Positions 51,284 to 60,117 of a stretch of 64,000 bases of DNA are shown piece by piece. Numbering within the stretch: the stretch's first letter is position 1; each line of letters begins with the position of its first letter. Under the pieces are notes generated by a model. The model saw only the letters and a list, made by a program, of their open reading frames with translations, did not search any database and was not told where the DNA came from. Source of the stretch: Paraburkholderia silviterrae (lineage in GTDB: Bacteria > Pseudomonadota > Gammaproteobacteria > Burkholderiales > Burkholderiaceae); contig NZ_SMRP01000020.1 in assembly GCF_004353915.1 (NCBI RefSeq), positions 1 to 64,000 on the forward strand. Direction: 5' to 3'. The translations under genes were made by a program, and so were the position numbers.

Positions 51284-52015
51284 TTATCCCGTCGCCGCCG
51301 CGCTCCCGCCGAGATACGCGGCACGCACGCGGCTGTCCTGCGCCAGCTCCTGGGACGCGCCCGCGAGCGCCACGTTGCCGCTCTCCAGCACGTAGGCCCG
51401 ATGCGCGATGCGCAGCGCCTGCCGCACATTCTGCTCGACGAGGAGCACCGCCGTGCCTTCGGTGCAGATGGCCGCGATCATGCCGAAGATCGCGCGCACG
51501 AGTTTCGGCGCGAGCCCCATCGACGGTTCGTCGAGCAGCACGAGCCGCGGCTTGAGCATCAGCGCGCGCGCGATGGCCAGCATCTGCTGCTCGCCGCCGC
51601 TGAGCGTTCCGGCCAGTTGTGCGCGGCGCTCGCCAAGGCGTGGGAAGGTCTCATAGAGGGCTGCGATCCGGCGCTCGAGCGCGGCGGCGTCGCGCCGCAT
51701 CAGATAGCCACCGAGCCGCAGGTTCTCCTCGACCGTCAGCACACCGAACATTCTGCGCCCCTCGGGCACGTGCCCAATGCCGAGCGCGACGATCCGATGG
51801 GCCGGCAGCCCGGTCAGCGCTTGTCCGTCGAGCGCGATATGGCCGCCGCGCGGGCGCAGCAGGCCCGAGATGGTCCTGAGCGTGGTGGTCTTGCCCGCGC
51901 CGTTGGCGCCGAGCAACGCAACGATCTCGCCCGGCCCGACGTCGAGCGAAATACCGTGCAGCACTTCAATGTTGCCGTAACTCACGCGCAGATCGCGGAC
52001 CTCTAGGAGCCCCAC
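51284..52015 (-). CDS. livF: branched-chain amino-acid ABC transporter ATPase LivF
   Basis: The 243-residue product has Walker A LLGANGAGKTTTLRTISG, signature TLSGGEQQMLAIARALM and Walker B LVLLDEPSMGLAP. GHVPEGRRMFGVLTVEENL is the Liv-type Q-loop region. It overlaps the LivM-LivG gene by 13 bp and is the last gene of the cluster. It supplies ATP hydrolysis for import. Confidence 0.95.
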   Translation of the reverse strand: MGLLEVRDLRVSYGNIEVLHGISLDVGPGEIVALLGANGAGKTTTLRTISGLLRPRGGHIALDGQALTGLPAHRIVALGIGHVPEGRRMFGVLTVEENLRLGGYLMRRDAAALERRIAALYETFPRLGERRAQLAGTLSGGEQQMLAIARALMLKPRLVLLDEPSMGLAPKLVRAIFGMIAAICTEGTAVLLVEQNVRQALRIAHRAYVLESGNVALAGASQELAQDSRVRAAYLGGSAAATG

Positions 52016-53829
52016 AGCGATTCCTCCCCGTCGGCGGCATTGCTGGCGTCGTCGTCTTCGTCGGCCGTGCCCAGATAAGCGTCGATCACACGCACATCGC
52101 TCTGGATCTGCGCGGGCGGCCCTTCGGCGATCATGACGCCATGATCCATCACGATGATCCGGTCCGATACGCCCATCACCAGCGTCATATCGTGCTCGAT
52201 CAGCAGCACCGTGACGCCCAGCGCACGAATGCGCCGGATCAGCTCCATCAGCGCCTGCTTCTCGGTCGGATTCATCCCGGCGGCCGGCTCGTCCAGCAGG
52301 ATGAGGCGCGGGTTGCTGGCGAGCGCGCGGGCGATCTCCAGCCGGCGCTGGTCGCCGTACGGCAGATCGGCCGCATACTCGCTCGCCCGCCCGCCCAGTC
52401 CGACCATGTCGAGCCAGCGCATGCCTTGCGCTTCATGCTCGGCCGCTTCGGCGCGCGCGGAGGGCGTGCCCGCCAGCTCGGCGAGCAGCGGTGTATGCAG
52501 GCGGTGGTCCATGCCCGTCAACACGTTCTCGAATGCGCTCATATGCCCGAAGAGGCGAATGCCCTGAAACGTGCGGGCGATGCCTCGATGCACGTTGCGG
52601 TGCGGCGCGCCGCCACTCAGTGGAGTGCCGCACCAGAGCATGCGCCCCCCGCTCGCGCGGGTCACACCCGTGAGGCAGTTGAACACCGTGGTCTTGCCCG
52701 CGCCGTTCGGGCCGATCAGCGCAAGAATCTCGCCGCTGCGCACCTCGAAGCTGATGCCGCCGATCGCCATCACGCCGCCGAAGCGGCGCATGAGGTCGCG
52801 CACCTCGAGCAGCGTCTCGCCCGCGGCGGCGGCACCAGGCGGCGCTGGCGCAGCGGCAGCAACCGGCGGCACGGCGGAGAGATCCGCCCGCGGCATGGCG
52901 CGCCTCGCGCGCACCGGCCACAAGCCTTGCGGGCGCAGCAGCATCAGCACCACGAGCGCCACGGCGAATCCGAAGATGCGCCAAAGGTTCAGAAAGCGCA
53001 GCATCTCCGGCACGCCAGCAACGATGATCGCGCCCAGAATCACGCCGGGAATGCTGCCGCGCCCGCCGAGCACGACCACGATGAGGATCGTTACGGACTG
53101 CAGATAAGTAAATCCGGTGGGATCGATGGTGCCGAAACGCGCGGCAAAGAGGCTCCCTGCGATCCCGCCGATCAGCGCGCCCATCACGTACGCCAGCAGC
53201 TTCACGCGCAGCGTTGCGACGCCGACCGCCTCGGCGGCGGCTTCGTCCTCGCGGATGCTCGTCCACGCGCGCCCGAGGCGTGAGCGGCCGAGCCGCACGG
53301 CGAACAGCAGCACGACGATCAGGAACGCCATGCCCAGCTCGTAGACCGCGCGCGGCGAGCTGATCTCATAGCCGAACAAGCCCGGGCTGGCAATGCCGTA
53401 GATGCCGTTCGGGCCGCCGGTAATTTCGAGGTTGGTCGCGACGATGCGGGTGATTTCGCCAAAGCCCAGCGTCACGATCGCGAGATAGTCGCTGCGCAGG
53501 CGCAAGGTCGGATAGCCGATGACGATCCCCGACAGGCCGGCGAACCCGAGACTGAACGGCAGCGTCTCCCAGAACGAGAAGCCCAGCAGCGTTTCGAGCA
53601 GCGCCGTCGTATATGCGCCGATGGCGAAAAAGGCCGCATAGCCGAGATCGAGCAGCCCTGCGTAGCCGACGACGATATTCAGCCCGAGCCCGAGAATCGA
53701 GTAAGTGACGATGGTCAGCGCGACGTCGATCACGTAGTTGCTGGAGAACGCGGGCAGCGCGATGGCCACCGCAAGCAGCGCGGCAGTGGCAAGCGTGGGC
53801 CGCGCGGCCATCGAAACCGGTGCGCGCAT
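52003..53829 (-). CDS. fused LivM permease and LivG ATPase
   Basis: The 608-residue product joins two proteins that are usually separate. Residues ~1-310 form the LivM permease (8-10 membrane segments; GLGLNIVVGYAGLLDLGYAAFF and GYPTLRLRSDYLAIVTLGFGE, each in part). Residues ~340-600 form LivG (Walker A LIGPNGAGKTTVFNCLTG, signature LPYGDQRRLEIARALAS, Walker B LILLDEPAAGMNP). An Ala/Pro-rich linker separates them. Such fusions exist in Burkholderiales. The start lies 3 bp after the LivH stop. It imports branched-chain amino acids or related solutes. Confidence 0.94.
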   Translation of the reverse strand: MRAPVSMAARPTLATAALLAVAIALPAFSSNYVIDVALTIVTYSILGLGLNIVVGYAGLLDLGYAAFFAIGAYTTALLETLLGFSFWETLPFSLGFAGLSGIVIGYPTLRLRSDYLAIVTLGFGEITRIVATNLEITGGPNGIYGIASPGLFGYEISSPRAVYELGMAFLIVVLLFAVRLGRSRLGRAWTSIREDEAAAEAVGVATLRVKLLAYVMGALIGGIAGSLFAARFGTIDPTGFTYLQSVTILIVVVLGGRGSIPGVILGAIIVAGVPEMLRFLNLWRIFGFAVALVVLMLLRPQGLWPVRARRAMPRADLSAVPPVAAAAPAPPGAAAAGETLLEVRDLMRRFGGVMAIGGISFEVRSGEILALIGPNGAGKTTVFNCLTGVTRASGGRMLWCGTPLSGGAPHRNVHRGIARTFQGIRLFGHMSAFENVLTGMDHRLHTPLLAELAGTPSARAEAAEHEAQGMRWLDMVGLGGRASEYAADLPYGDQRRLEIARALASNPRLILLDEPAAGMNPTEKQALMELIRRIRALGVTVLLIEHDMTLVMGVSDRIIVMDHGVMIAEGPPAQIQSDVRVIDAYLGTADEDDDASNAADGEESLWGS

Positions 53830-53832
53830 GGG

Positions 53833-54732
53833 CTACATCCTCTCCACGACGCGTTCGCCGAACAGGCCCGTGGGTTTGACCACCAGCACGGCGATCAGGA
53901 CGCCGAACACGAACACATCGGTCCAGCGCGAGGACACATAGCCCGCGCCGAACGCCTCGAGCAGCCCGATCAGGAAGCCGCCAGCCATGGCGCCCGGAAT
54001 GTTGCCGATGCCGCCGAGCACCGCCGCCGTGAACGCACGCAGGCCGAGCACGAAGCCCATGAAGAAGTTGATCTGCGTGTAGTACAGGCCCTCCATCACG
54101 CCGGCCACGGCGGCGAGCACCGAGCCAATGAAGAAGGTGAGATGGATCATCCGCTCGACATCGATGCCCATCAGGCGCGCCGCATCCTGGTCGATGGCGA
54201 GCGCGCGCATCGCGGTGCCCAAAAACGTATGGTGTACGAAGAAGTAGAGCGCGAGCATCAGCGCAAAACTGGCGGCCACGATGCCGATCTGCGCATACGT
54301 GATGCGCACGTCGTGCAGATTCAGGCCCGCCTGGGCCAACAGGTGCGGATAGGTCCTGAAGCCGGCGCCATACATCAGCAGCACGGCGTTTTCGAGCAGC
54401 AGCGAAACGCCCAGCGCCGTGATGAGGATCGAGAGCCGCGGCGCGCGCAGCAAGGGCTGATAGGCAACCCGCGCGATGACGACGCCGAGCCCGCCGGTAG
54501 CCGCCATCGACGCCGCGAAGGCGGCCAGCAGCGCGAGCGCGAGCGGCAGGTGCGCGCTCGCGAGCGTTGCGAGCGAGGTCCAGCCGATGAACGCGCCGAC
54601 CATGAACAGGTCGCCATGCGCAAAGTTGATCAGGCGGATGATGCCGTACACCATCGTATAGCCGAGGGCCACGAGCGCGTAGAACGAGCCGATCGTCAGC
54701 CCTTCGACGACGAACTGGAAAAAGGCGCTCAT
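53833..54732 (-). CDS. livH: branched-chain amino-acid ABC transporter permease LivH
   Basis: The 299-residue product has 8 or so membrane segments. LTIGSFYALVALGYTMVYGIIRLINFAHGD at the N-terminus (given in part) and AFTAAVLGGIGNIPGAMAGG near the C-terminus are the Liv permease signatures. It pairs with the LivM half. It lies 25 bp downstream of the binding-protein gene. Confidence 0.95.
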   Translation of the reverse strand: MSAFFQFVVEGLTIGSFYALVALGYTMVYGIIRLINFAHGDLFMVGAFIGWTSLATLASAHLPLALALLAAFAASMAATGGLGVVIARVAYQPLLRAPRLSILITALGVSLLLENAVLLMYGAGFRTYPHLLAQAGLNLHDVRITYAQIGIVAASFALMLALYFFVHHTFLGTAMRALAIDQDAARLMGIDVERMIHLTFFIGSVLAAVAGVMEGLYYTQINFFMGFVLGLRAFTAAVLGGIGNIPGAMAGGFLIGLLEAFGAGYVSSRWTDVFVFGVLIAVLVVKPTGLFGERVVERM

Positions 54733-54757
54733 GGCCGCAACGAGGGCGCTGCCGCGC

Positions 54758-55951
54758 TCACTTCATGGTCACCCACTTGCCCGATGCGTCCTGCCGCTGG
54801 TAGGCCGCGAATTCGTCGTTGCGCACGATGATCGTGATGTAGACCGCCACGGCGCGGTCGCCCTTCGGATTGAACCCGATGGTCCCGGTCACGCCCGGAT
54901 AGTCCTTGATCTTGTGCAGCGCGGCGATGATCGCGGCGGGGCTCGCCGACTTCGCATCGGCGATGGCTCTCGCGGTCACGCCCACGGCATCGTATTCATA
55001 GACCGAATACGGACCGGGGCCGTGGCCATAGGCCTTGGTGTAGTCGTCCACGAACCCGTGCGCGCCCGAAAGGAATTGCGCGAGCGGCGAGGTGGTGATG
55101 ATCATGCCGTCGGCCGCCGGGCCCGCGGTTTTCATGAGCGTCGGGTCGTTGGTGCCGTCACCGCCCATGAGGGTCATCTTCAGCCCCAGTTGCCGCGCCT
55201 CCTTCACGATCAGTCCGGCCTCGGAGAAGTAGCCCGTGTAGTAGATCACGTCAGGGTGCAGCGACGCGACCTTGGTGAGCGTCGGCGAATAGTCCATCTG
55301 GCCCGGCGTGATCGAGTCGGCGTACACGACGTCGACGCCGTCTTTCTTGAGCGCCTCGACCGTGTTCTGCGCGAGCCCCTTGGCATAGGTGGTGTTGTCG
55401 TCGATCACGGCGGCGCGCTTCGCGTGCAGCGAGTTCTTGATGAAGCTTGCCGCGAACGGGCCCTGTTCGTCATCGCGCCCGATGGTCCGGAACACGTTGT
55501 CGTAACCCATTTCCGTGAGCTTCGGGTTCGTCGACGCGTCCAGCACATAGGGAATGCCCGCGCGATGAAACGTCGACAACTCGGGCAGCGCGGCGCTCGA
55601 GCAATAACCGCCCGCCACGGCGGCCACGCCCGCGTCCACGAGCTTCTGCGCGGCCTGAACGGCCGTTTGCGCATCGCAGGCGTCGTCCTCGGGCACGAGC
55701 TCGATCTGCTTGCCGAGCACGCCGCCGGCCGCGTTGATCCTTGCGGCAGCGAGCTTGGCGCCGTCGACGATATCGGTGCCGGCATTGGCATTGCTGCCCG
55801 AGAGGGGCACCGGCACGCCAATCTTGATGGTCTGGCTGTGCACCGCGCCTGGAGCAAACGCGGCGAGCACTGCCAGCCCGAGGATCGTGGTGCCGAAGGT
55901 CTGCCGCAAAACGCGCGCGGCGCCGGGCAGGCCATTGTTCTGAATATTCAT
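54758..55951 (-). CDS. branched-chain amino-acid ABC transporter binding protein LivK-type
   Basis: The 397-residue product starts at the ATG at 55951 with ACAGGAGTCACGAAC upstream; a longer reading to 56008 has no such site. A signal peptide precedes TIKIGVPVPLSGSNANAG, the type I periplasmic binding-fold opening. GAKLAAARINAAGGVLGKQI and GPYSVYEYDAVGVTARAIADA also match. It captures amino acids or analogues in the periplasm. The DadA-type gene is divergent, so a D- or N-modified amino acid may be the substrate. Confidence 0.93.
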   Translation of the reverse strand: MNIQNNGLPGAARVLRQTFGTTILGLAVLAAFAPGAVHSQTIKIGVPVPLSGSNANAGTDIVDGAKLAAARINAAGGVLGKQIELVPEDDACDAQTAVQAAQKLVDAGVAAVAGGYCSSAALPELSTFHRAGIPYVLDASTNPKLTEMGYDNVFRTIGRDDEQGPFAASFIKNSLHAKRAAVIDDNTTYAKGLAQNTVEALKKDGVDVVYADSITPGQMDYSPTLTKVASLHPDVIYYTGYFSEAGLIVKEARQLGLKMTLMGGDGTNDPTLMKTAGPAADGMIITTSPLAQFLSGAHGFVDDYTKAYGHGPGPYSVYEYDAVGVTARAIADAKSASPAAIIAALHKIKDYPGVTGTIGFNPKGDRAVAVYITIIVRNDEFAAYQRQDASGKWVTMK

Positions 55952-56252
55952 GTTCGTGACTCCTGTCGACCGCACGCGGCGCCTCAGGCCTCGCGCGGTC
56001 CCATGCAACGCTGCCAGTGAGTCCGGCCGGCCTTGCGCGAAGCGGCCAGGCCAGCGGTCAGTTAGCGCAACGTAATGATTCGTGACGCGTCGAGCGCCGC
56101 GTGTGTGGATAGAGCGTCGTGGTGAGGCGCAAGGACGCCCTCTTCATGATAGGTCTCGAAGACCGCCTGGCCGGTATAGGGTATGCGCGAATAAAGCCCA
56201 CGCAAAAGCGCTGGCAGGCCTATATTTCGTGGAGGATGGCAGGGGGGCGCGC
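55952..56252. promoter_or_regulatory. divergent promoter region of the Liv and DadA modules
   Basis: The 301-bp spacer separates two divergent operons. It holds GGTCT-CGA-AGACC (56152-56164), a perfect 5-3-5 repeat, and an AT-richer stretch (~56205-56230) that may be the dadA-side promoter. No regulator gene adjoins it, so control may come from the LysR at 61.5 kb or from elsewhere. Confidence 0.4.
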
Positions 56253-57497
56253 ATGGAGACCATCGTGCTGGGCGCAGGCATTGCAGGAGTCACGACGGCA
56301 TACTGGCTCGCGCAGGACGGCCGCGCCGTGACCGTGGTCGATCGGCGCGAAGGCGTTGCGCTCGAAACCAGCTTCGCCAACGCCGGGCTCGTCGCGCCGG
56401 GCCACTCTTACACCTGGGCCTCGCCGCGCGCGCCCGCAATCCTGCTCAAATCGCTGTACTCCGGGGGGCAGGCGCTGCAACTGCGGCTGAGCGCCGATCC
56501 GCACATGTGGGCGTGGTGCGCGCGGTTCCTGCGCAACTGCACCGCCGCCCGCTCGCGCGAGAACACGGCGCGCAAAGTCCGCCTGTGCCGTTACGCGCAG
56601 GAGCAGTTGCAGCAATTGACCGCGAAGGAGCAGCTGCAATACGACCGGATCAGCCGCGGCCTCCTCTATCTCTATCGCGATGCAGCGTCGTTCGCACGCG
56701 GCTGCTCGCACATGTCGATCCTCACGGAAAACGGCTTGCAGCTCGAAACGCTGGACGCGGCTCAGGTGCTCGCGCGCGAGCCGGCACTCGAGCACGCGCG
56801 CGAGACGATCGCCGGCGCAATCTATTGCCCCACCGACGAAAGCGGCGACGCGCGCCAGTTCACCCGCGAGCTGCAGAAGGTATGCGAGCGGCTTGGCGTG
56901 AGTTTCGTGTTCGATACTCCGATTAGCCGCATCGAAGCGTCGGGCGACCGGGTCACCGGCGTGCGTACGCCGCAAGGGCTGATCGAAGGGGACGACTTCG
57001 TGCTCGCACTCGGCTCGTATTCGCCGATCCTCGCGCGAGCGCTCGGCTACAGGCTGGCGATCTATCCCGTCAAGGGCTATTCGGCGACATTTCCGGCCGG
57101 GCCCGAACACCGCCCCCCGCATATCGGCGGCGTGGATGAAGACCATCTCGTCGCGTGGGCGCGCTTCGGCGAACGGCTGCGCTTTACCGCGACGGCCGAG
57201 TTCGCGGGCTACGACACGCGCCACGAGCCCGCGGACTTCGCGCCGATGCTGCGTGCGGCGCGCGAGCTCTTCCCCAACGGCGCCGACTACACGAAGCCGA
57301 GCTACTGGGCGGGACTGCGTCCGATGACGCCCGAGGGCACGCCCTTGATCGGCCGCACGCGCCACCGCAACCTGTTCCTGAACACGGGTCATGGCCACAT
57401 GGGCTGGACGATGTCTTGCGGCACCGCACAACTGCTTGCCGACATCATGGCGGGGCGCACGACCGAGCTCGATCTCGCAGGGATGACCATCACATGA
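56253..57497 (+). CDS. dadA: D-amino-acid dehydrogenase (DadA-type)
   Basis: The 414-residue product starts at the ATG at 56253, with AGGGGGGCGCGC upstream; the longer open frame has no comparable site. VLGAGIAGVTTAYWLAQDG is the FAD-binding GxGxxG, FANAGLVAPGHSYTWASP is the DadA family strand, and WAGLRPMTPEGTPLIGRT with GHGHMGWTMSCGTAQLLADI closes the active site. It oxidises D-amino acids to keto acids and ammonia at the inner membrane. The stop overlaps the racemase start by 4 bp (ATGA). Confidence 0.93.
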   Translation: METIVLGAGIAGVTTAYWLAQDGRAVTVVDRREGVALETSFANAGLVAPGHSYTWASPRAPAILLKSLYSGGQALQLRLSADPHMWAWCARFLRNCTAARSRENTARKVRLCRYAQEQLQQLTAKEQLQYDRISRGLLYLYRDAASFARGCSHMSILTENGLQLETLDAAQVLAREPALEHARETIAGAIYCPTDESGDARQFTRELQKVCERLGVSFVFDTPISRIEASGDRVTGVRTPQGLIEGDDFVLALGSYSPILARALGYRLAIYPVKGYSATFPAGPEHRPPHIGGVDEDHLVAWARFGERLRFTATAEFAGYDTRHEPADFAPMLRAARELFPNGADYTKPSYWAGLRPMTPEGTPLIGRTRHRNLFLNTGHGHMGWTMSCGTAQLLADIMAGRTTELDLAGMTIT

Positions 57498-58270
57498 ACC
57501 CCACGCCCCTGCAGCGCGATGCCTACACGAAGCTCGATTTCGCACTCGACGCGGGAATCGCGCAGCGCGCGGCGATCGGCCTTGTCGTGCTGGCGACCGA
57601 CCACACGATCGAACACGAATGGCGTCAACTGCTGCGGCAGCCCGGCGTGGCCTTCTACGAAAGCCGGCTCGCGAACTCGCCCGATATCACGCCGGCGCGG
57701 CTTGCCGAGATCGAGTCGCGCATCGCGCCTGCGGCCGCCCTGCTGTTGCCCGGCGAGCCGCTCGACGTGGTGGCGTTCGGCTGCACCTCGGCGTCCATGG
57801 TGATCGGCGAGGAGCGCGTGTTCGAGCGCATCCGCGAGGCGCGTCCCGGCATTGCGTGCACGACGCCGATCACGGCCGCGGTAGCGGCTCTCAAGGCGCT
57901 GCAGGCATCGCGCATCGCGCTCTTGACGCCCTATATCCGCTCGATCAACGATTTCATGCGCGACTATATTGAAGCGCGCGGCATTGCCGTGACGCGTATG
58001 GCGTCGTTCGAACTCGCGGACGACAACGAGGTCGCCCGCATCGACGCCCCTTCGCTTTGCGCGGCCCTCGAGCCGCTCGCGCGAGAGGCCGACGTGGACG
58101 CCGTGTTCGTCTCCTGCACGAGCCTGCGTGTCGCGAGCCTCGTGCCGCAGCTCGAAGCGGCGAGTGGCAAGCCCGTGCTGTCGAGCAACTACGCGATGGC
58201 GTGGCACGCATTGCGTCTTGCCGGCGTGGGCGATAGCGAGCCGCAGCTCGGGCGATTGTTTGCGACATAG
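57494..58270 (+). CDS. Asp/Glu racemase-superfamily protein (maleate isomerase / arylmalonate decarboxylase type)
   Basis: The 258-residue product has two active-site-like cysteines, FGCTSASMV (~Cys96) and FVSCTSLRV (~Cys202), in the pseudo-symmetric halves of this fold. ACTTPITAAVAALKAL and IALLTPYIRSINDF also match the maleate isomerase/AMDase branch. The enzyme could racemise amino acids or isomerise/decarboxylate a diacid. Its 4-bp overlap with dadA suggests that it feeds the dehydrogenase. Confidence 0.87.
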   Translation: MNPTPLQRDAYTKLDFALDAGIAQRAAIGLVVLATDHTIEHEWRQLLRQPGVAFYESRLANSPDITPARLAEIESRIAPAAALLLPGEPLDVVAFGCTSASMVIGEERVFERIREARPGIACTTPITAAVAALKALQASRIALLTPYIRSINDFMRDYIEARGIAVTRMASFELADDNEVARIDAPSLCAALEPLAREADVDAVFVSCTSLRVASLVPQLEAASGKPVLSSNYAMAWHALRLAGVGDSEPQLGRLFAT

Positions 58271-58323
58271 TCCGGGATCGCCCCGTATTTCTGTTCCATC
58301 ACCTTCCCCGGGGGAACCACGGC

Positions 58324-59184
58324 ATGTCGAACTATCCCGCCGCCTATCAAGTCACCAAAGGCTCCGTCCTGAACGTCGACAAGTCCTTTTATTCCGCGAT
58401 CGCGCAACGCCACGACGCGCGGCAGCGCATCGAATCGTACGTCGTGCCGATCCGCAGCGGCTTCGCGTGGACGGTGCCGGCGGGCCACGTGTTCCGCATC
58501 GTTACGCTGGAGGGCCCGCAGGTTGCCGACTTCAACATGTGGCACCAGCACAATCCACGTGAGCGCATGTGGGCGTCGCGCACGCGCCAGTTGCAGGCCG
58601 CGCACGTGACGACGTTCGACCGCATCTGGTCGACGCTGCCCTACTTGCGCCCGATGGTCACGATCACCGACGACACGCTCGCCGGCTACGGCGTCGACGG
58701 CGACGGCGGCCGCGTGCACGACCTGCTCGGCACGCGCTGCGACCCCTACGTGAACAAGCTGCTGACCGGCGAGGATTTCCATTTCCATTGCCACTCGAAC
58801 CTAGTTCGCGCGATCGCGCCGTACGGGCTCACCGAATTCGACGTGCACGACGTGCTCAACGTGTTCCAGTGCACGGGCCTGAACGACGACGACAAATACT
58901 TCATGAAGGCCTGCCCCGCGAAGCCTGGCGACTATCTCGAGTTCTTCGCCGAGATCGACCTGCTGTGCGCGATGTCCACATGCCCCGGCGGCGACCTCTC
59001 GGTGCCGATGTGGGGCCCCGATGCGCGCGACCCTATCGACGTTTGCCGGCCGCTCGGGGTCGAGGTGTACAGGCTCGAGGCGAGTCTGCTCAAAGGCTGG
59101 TCGTCGCCACCGGTCGCGCCGTACAAAGGCCAGCACGGAATGCAGCCGCCGCAGGCAGACTGGCAGCACGGCAAGAAGGTCTGA
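58324..59184 (+). CDS. DUF1989 (urea-carboxylase-associated) family protein
   Basis: The 286-residue product has a cupin-like core. AGHVFRIVTLEGPQVADFNMWH is the conserved strand pair with the GPQVxDF pattern, and LLGTRCDPYVNKLLTGEDFHFHCHSNL carries likely metal ligands His and Cys (both given in part). NVFQCTGLNDDDKYFM and CPAKPGDYLEFFAEIDLLCAMSTCPGGD are also typical. Relatives are encoded next to urea carboxylase and aminomethyltransferase genes. Here it sits 53 bp after the racemase-family gene, so it probably acts on an amide or amine derived from the amino-acid pathway. Confidence 0.88.
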   Translation: MSNYPAAYQVTKGSVLNVDKSFYSAIAQRHDARQRIESYVVPIRSGFAWTVPAGHVFRIVTLEGPQVADFNMWHQHNPRERMWASRTRQLQAAHVTTFDRIWSTLPYLRPMVTITDDTLAGYGVDGDGGRVHDLLGTRCDPYVNKLLTGEDFHFHCHSNLVRAIAPYGLTEFDVHDVLNVFQCTGLNDDDKYFMKACPAKPGDYLEFFAEIDLLCAMSTCPGGDLSVPMWGPDARDPIDVCRPLGVEVYRLEASLLKGWSSPPVAPYKGQHGMQPPQADWQHGKKV

Positions 59185-59479
59185 TCCAGGCCCAGGCACG
59201 GTGCAACGCTGCGTGCATTTATCATCAGGAAACCGAATCATCGCTTGCGGCCTGCCCTTCTTCGAGCCGTGCCCCTCCTTCAGCCGAGCTTGATTGCCGC
59301 CATGCTCGCGGAGCGTTTGAACGGCGGCGAGGCGCGCGGCTCGTGAAATCACCATGCCCGGCCATTCGACATTACCCGCTGAATCGTCGAGAATCGGTGC
59401 AGCGCGTTGGCTCGGGTCAGCTATCAAGCTGCCCGGCATCGCGTCCCGCGTTCACGTGAATCAAGAGGGGGAAAGCTCA

Positions 59480-60031
59480 GTGGCAATCGTTGGAGTAATG
59501 GGTTCGGGCAAGGTCGAATGGGAAGCGCTGTCGACGCCGCTTGGCAAATGGATCGCTGAGCAAGGCTTCGATTTGCTGACTGGCGCGGGGTTTGGCGTCA
59601 TGCTTTCGACTGCGCGTGCATTCTCGACTACGCACGGCCGCAAGGGGCGATCCATCGGGATCATGCCCAGCGAGCCCCATCCTGTGCGCGGTTTTGCGCC
59701 TCTGCAGGGCTACCCCAATCCGTATATCGACTTGCCGATCCTCACGCCACTGCCGCGCAAGCTGGCCGAGGCGCCAGACGACGCGTTGAACCGGAACTAC
59801 GTGAACGTGCTCACGAGCGACGTAGTCGTGGCGCTGCCCGGGAACCAGGGAACCCTCGACGAAATCCGGCTGGCGACGCGCTTTGCAAAACCCCTGATTT
59901 GCATCGGCCCGATCGACGCCTTCGATGGCGTGCCGCCGGGTACGCGAATCGTCTCCGCGCTCGAGGACGTCTATCAGTTCGTGCTTGCCACAACAGGCTC
60001 GATCGACGAAACAGCACCACGCCCATCCTGA
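59480..60031 (+). CDS. LOG-like (lysine decarboxylase-fold) protein
   Basis: The 183-residue product starts at the GTG at 59480, with AGAGGGGGAAAGCTCA upstream; the ATG at 59354 leads into a non-conserved stretch. VAIVGVMGSGK, LLTGAGFGVMLSTARAF and VVALPGNQGTLDEIRLATRF follow the LOG/TIGR00725 plan of a Rossmann-like nucleotide-binding fold. The usual PGGxGTxxE reads PGNQGTLDE, one substitution in the catalytic loop. LOG enzymes release bases from nucleotide monophosphates; activity here is uncertain. It is weakly linked to the amino-acid genes (295-bp gap). Confidence 0.82.
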   Translation: MAIVGVMGSGKVEWEALSTPLGKWIAEQGFDLLTGAGFGVMLSTARAFSTTHGRKGRSIGIMPSEPHPVRGFAPLQGYPNPYIDLPILTPLPRKLAEAPDDALNRNYVNVLTSDVVVALPGNQGTLDEIRLATRFAKPLICIGPIDAFDGVPPGTRIVSALEDVYQFVLATTGSIDETAPRPS

Positions 60032-60037
60032 TCCTCA

Positions 60038-60062
60038 GGCCAGCGAGACAGTCTCGCTGGCC
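60038..60062. terminator. 11-bp hairpin between two convergent genes
   Basis: GGCCAGCGAGA-CAG-TCTCGCTGGCC is a perfect inverted repeat with a 3-base loop, 6 bp after the LOG-like stop and 55 bp from the M20 gene's stop on the other strand. It probably ends transcription in both directions, although no T-run follows. Confidence 0.6.
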
Positions 60063-60117
60063 GCCTGCCGGCTAGCGCAGCGCCCGTGCCGCACGATCCG
60101 CTGCACGGCCCATGCCG

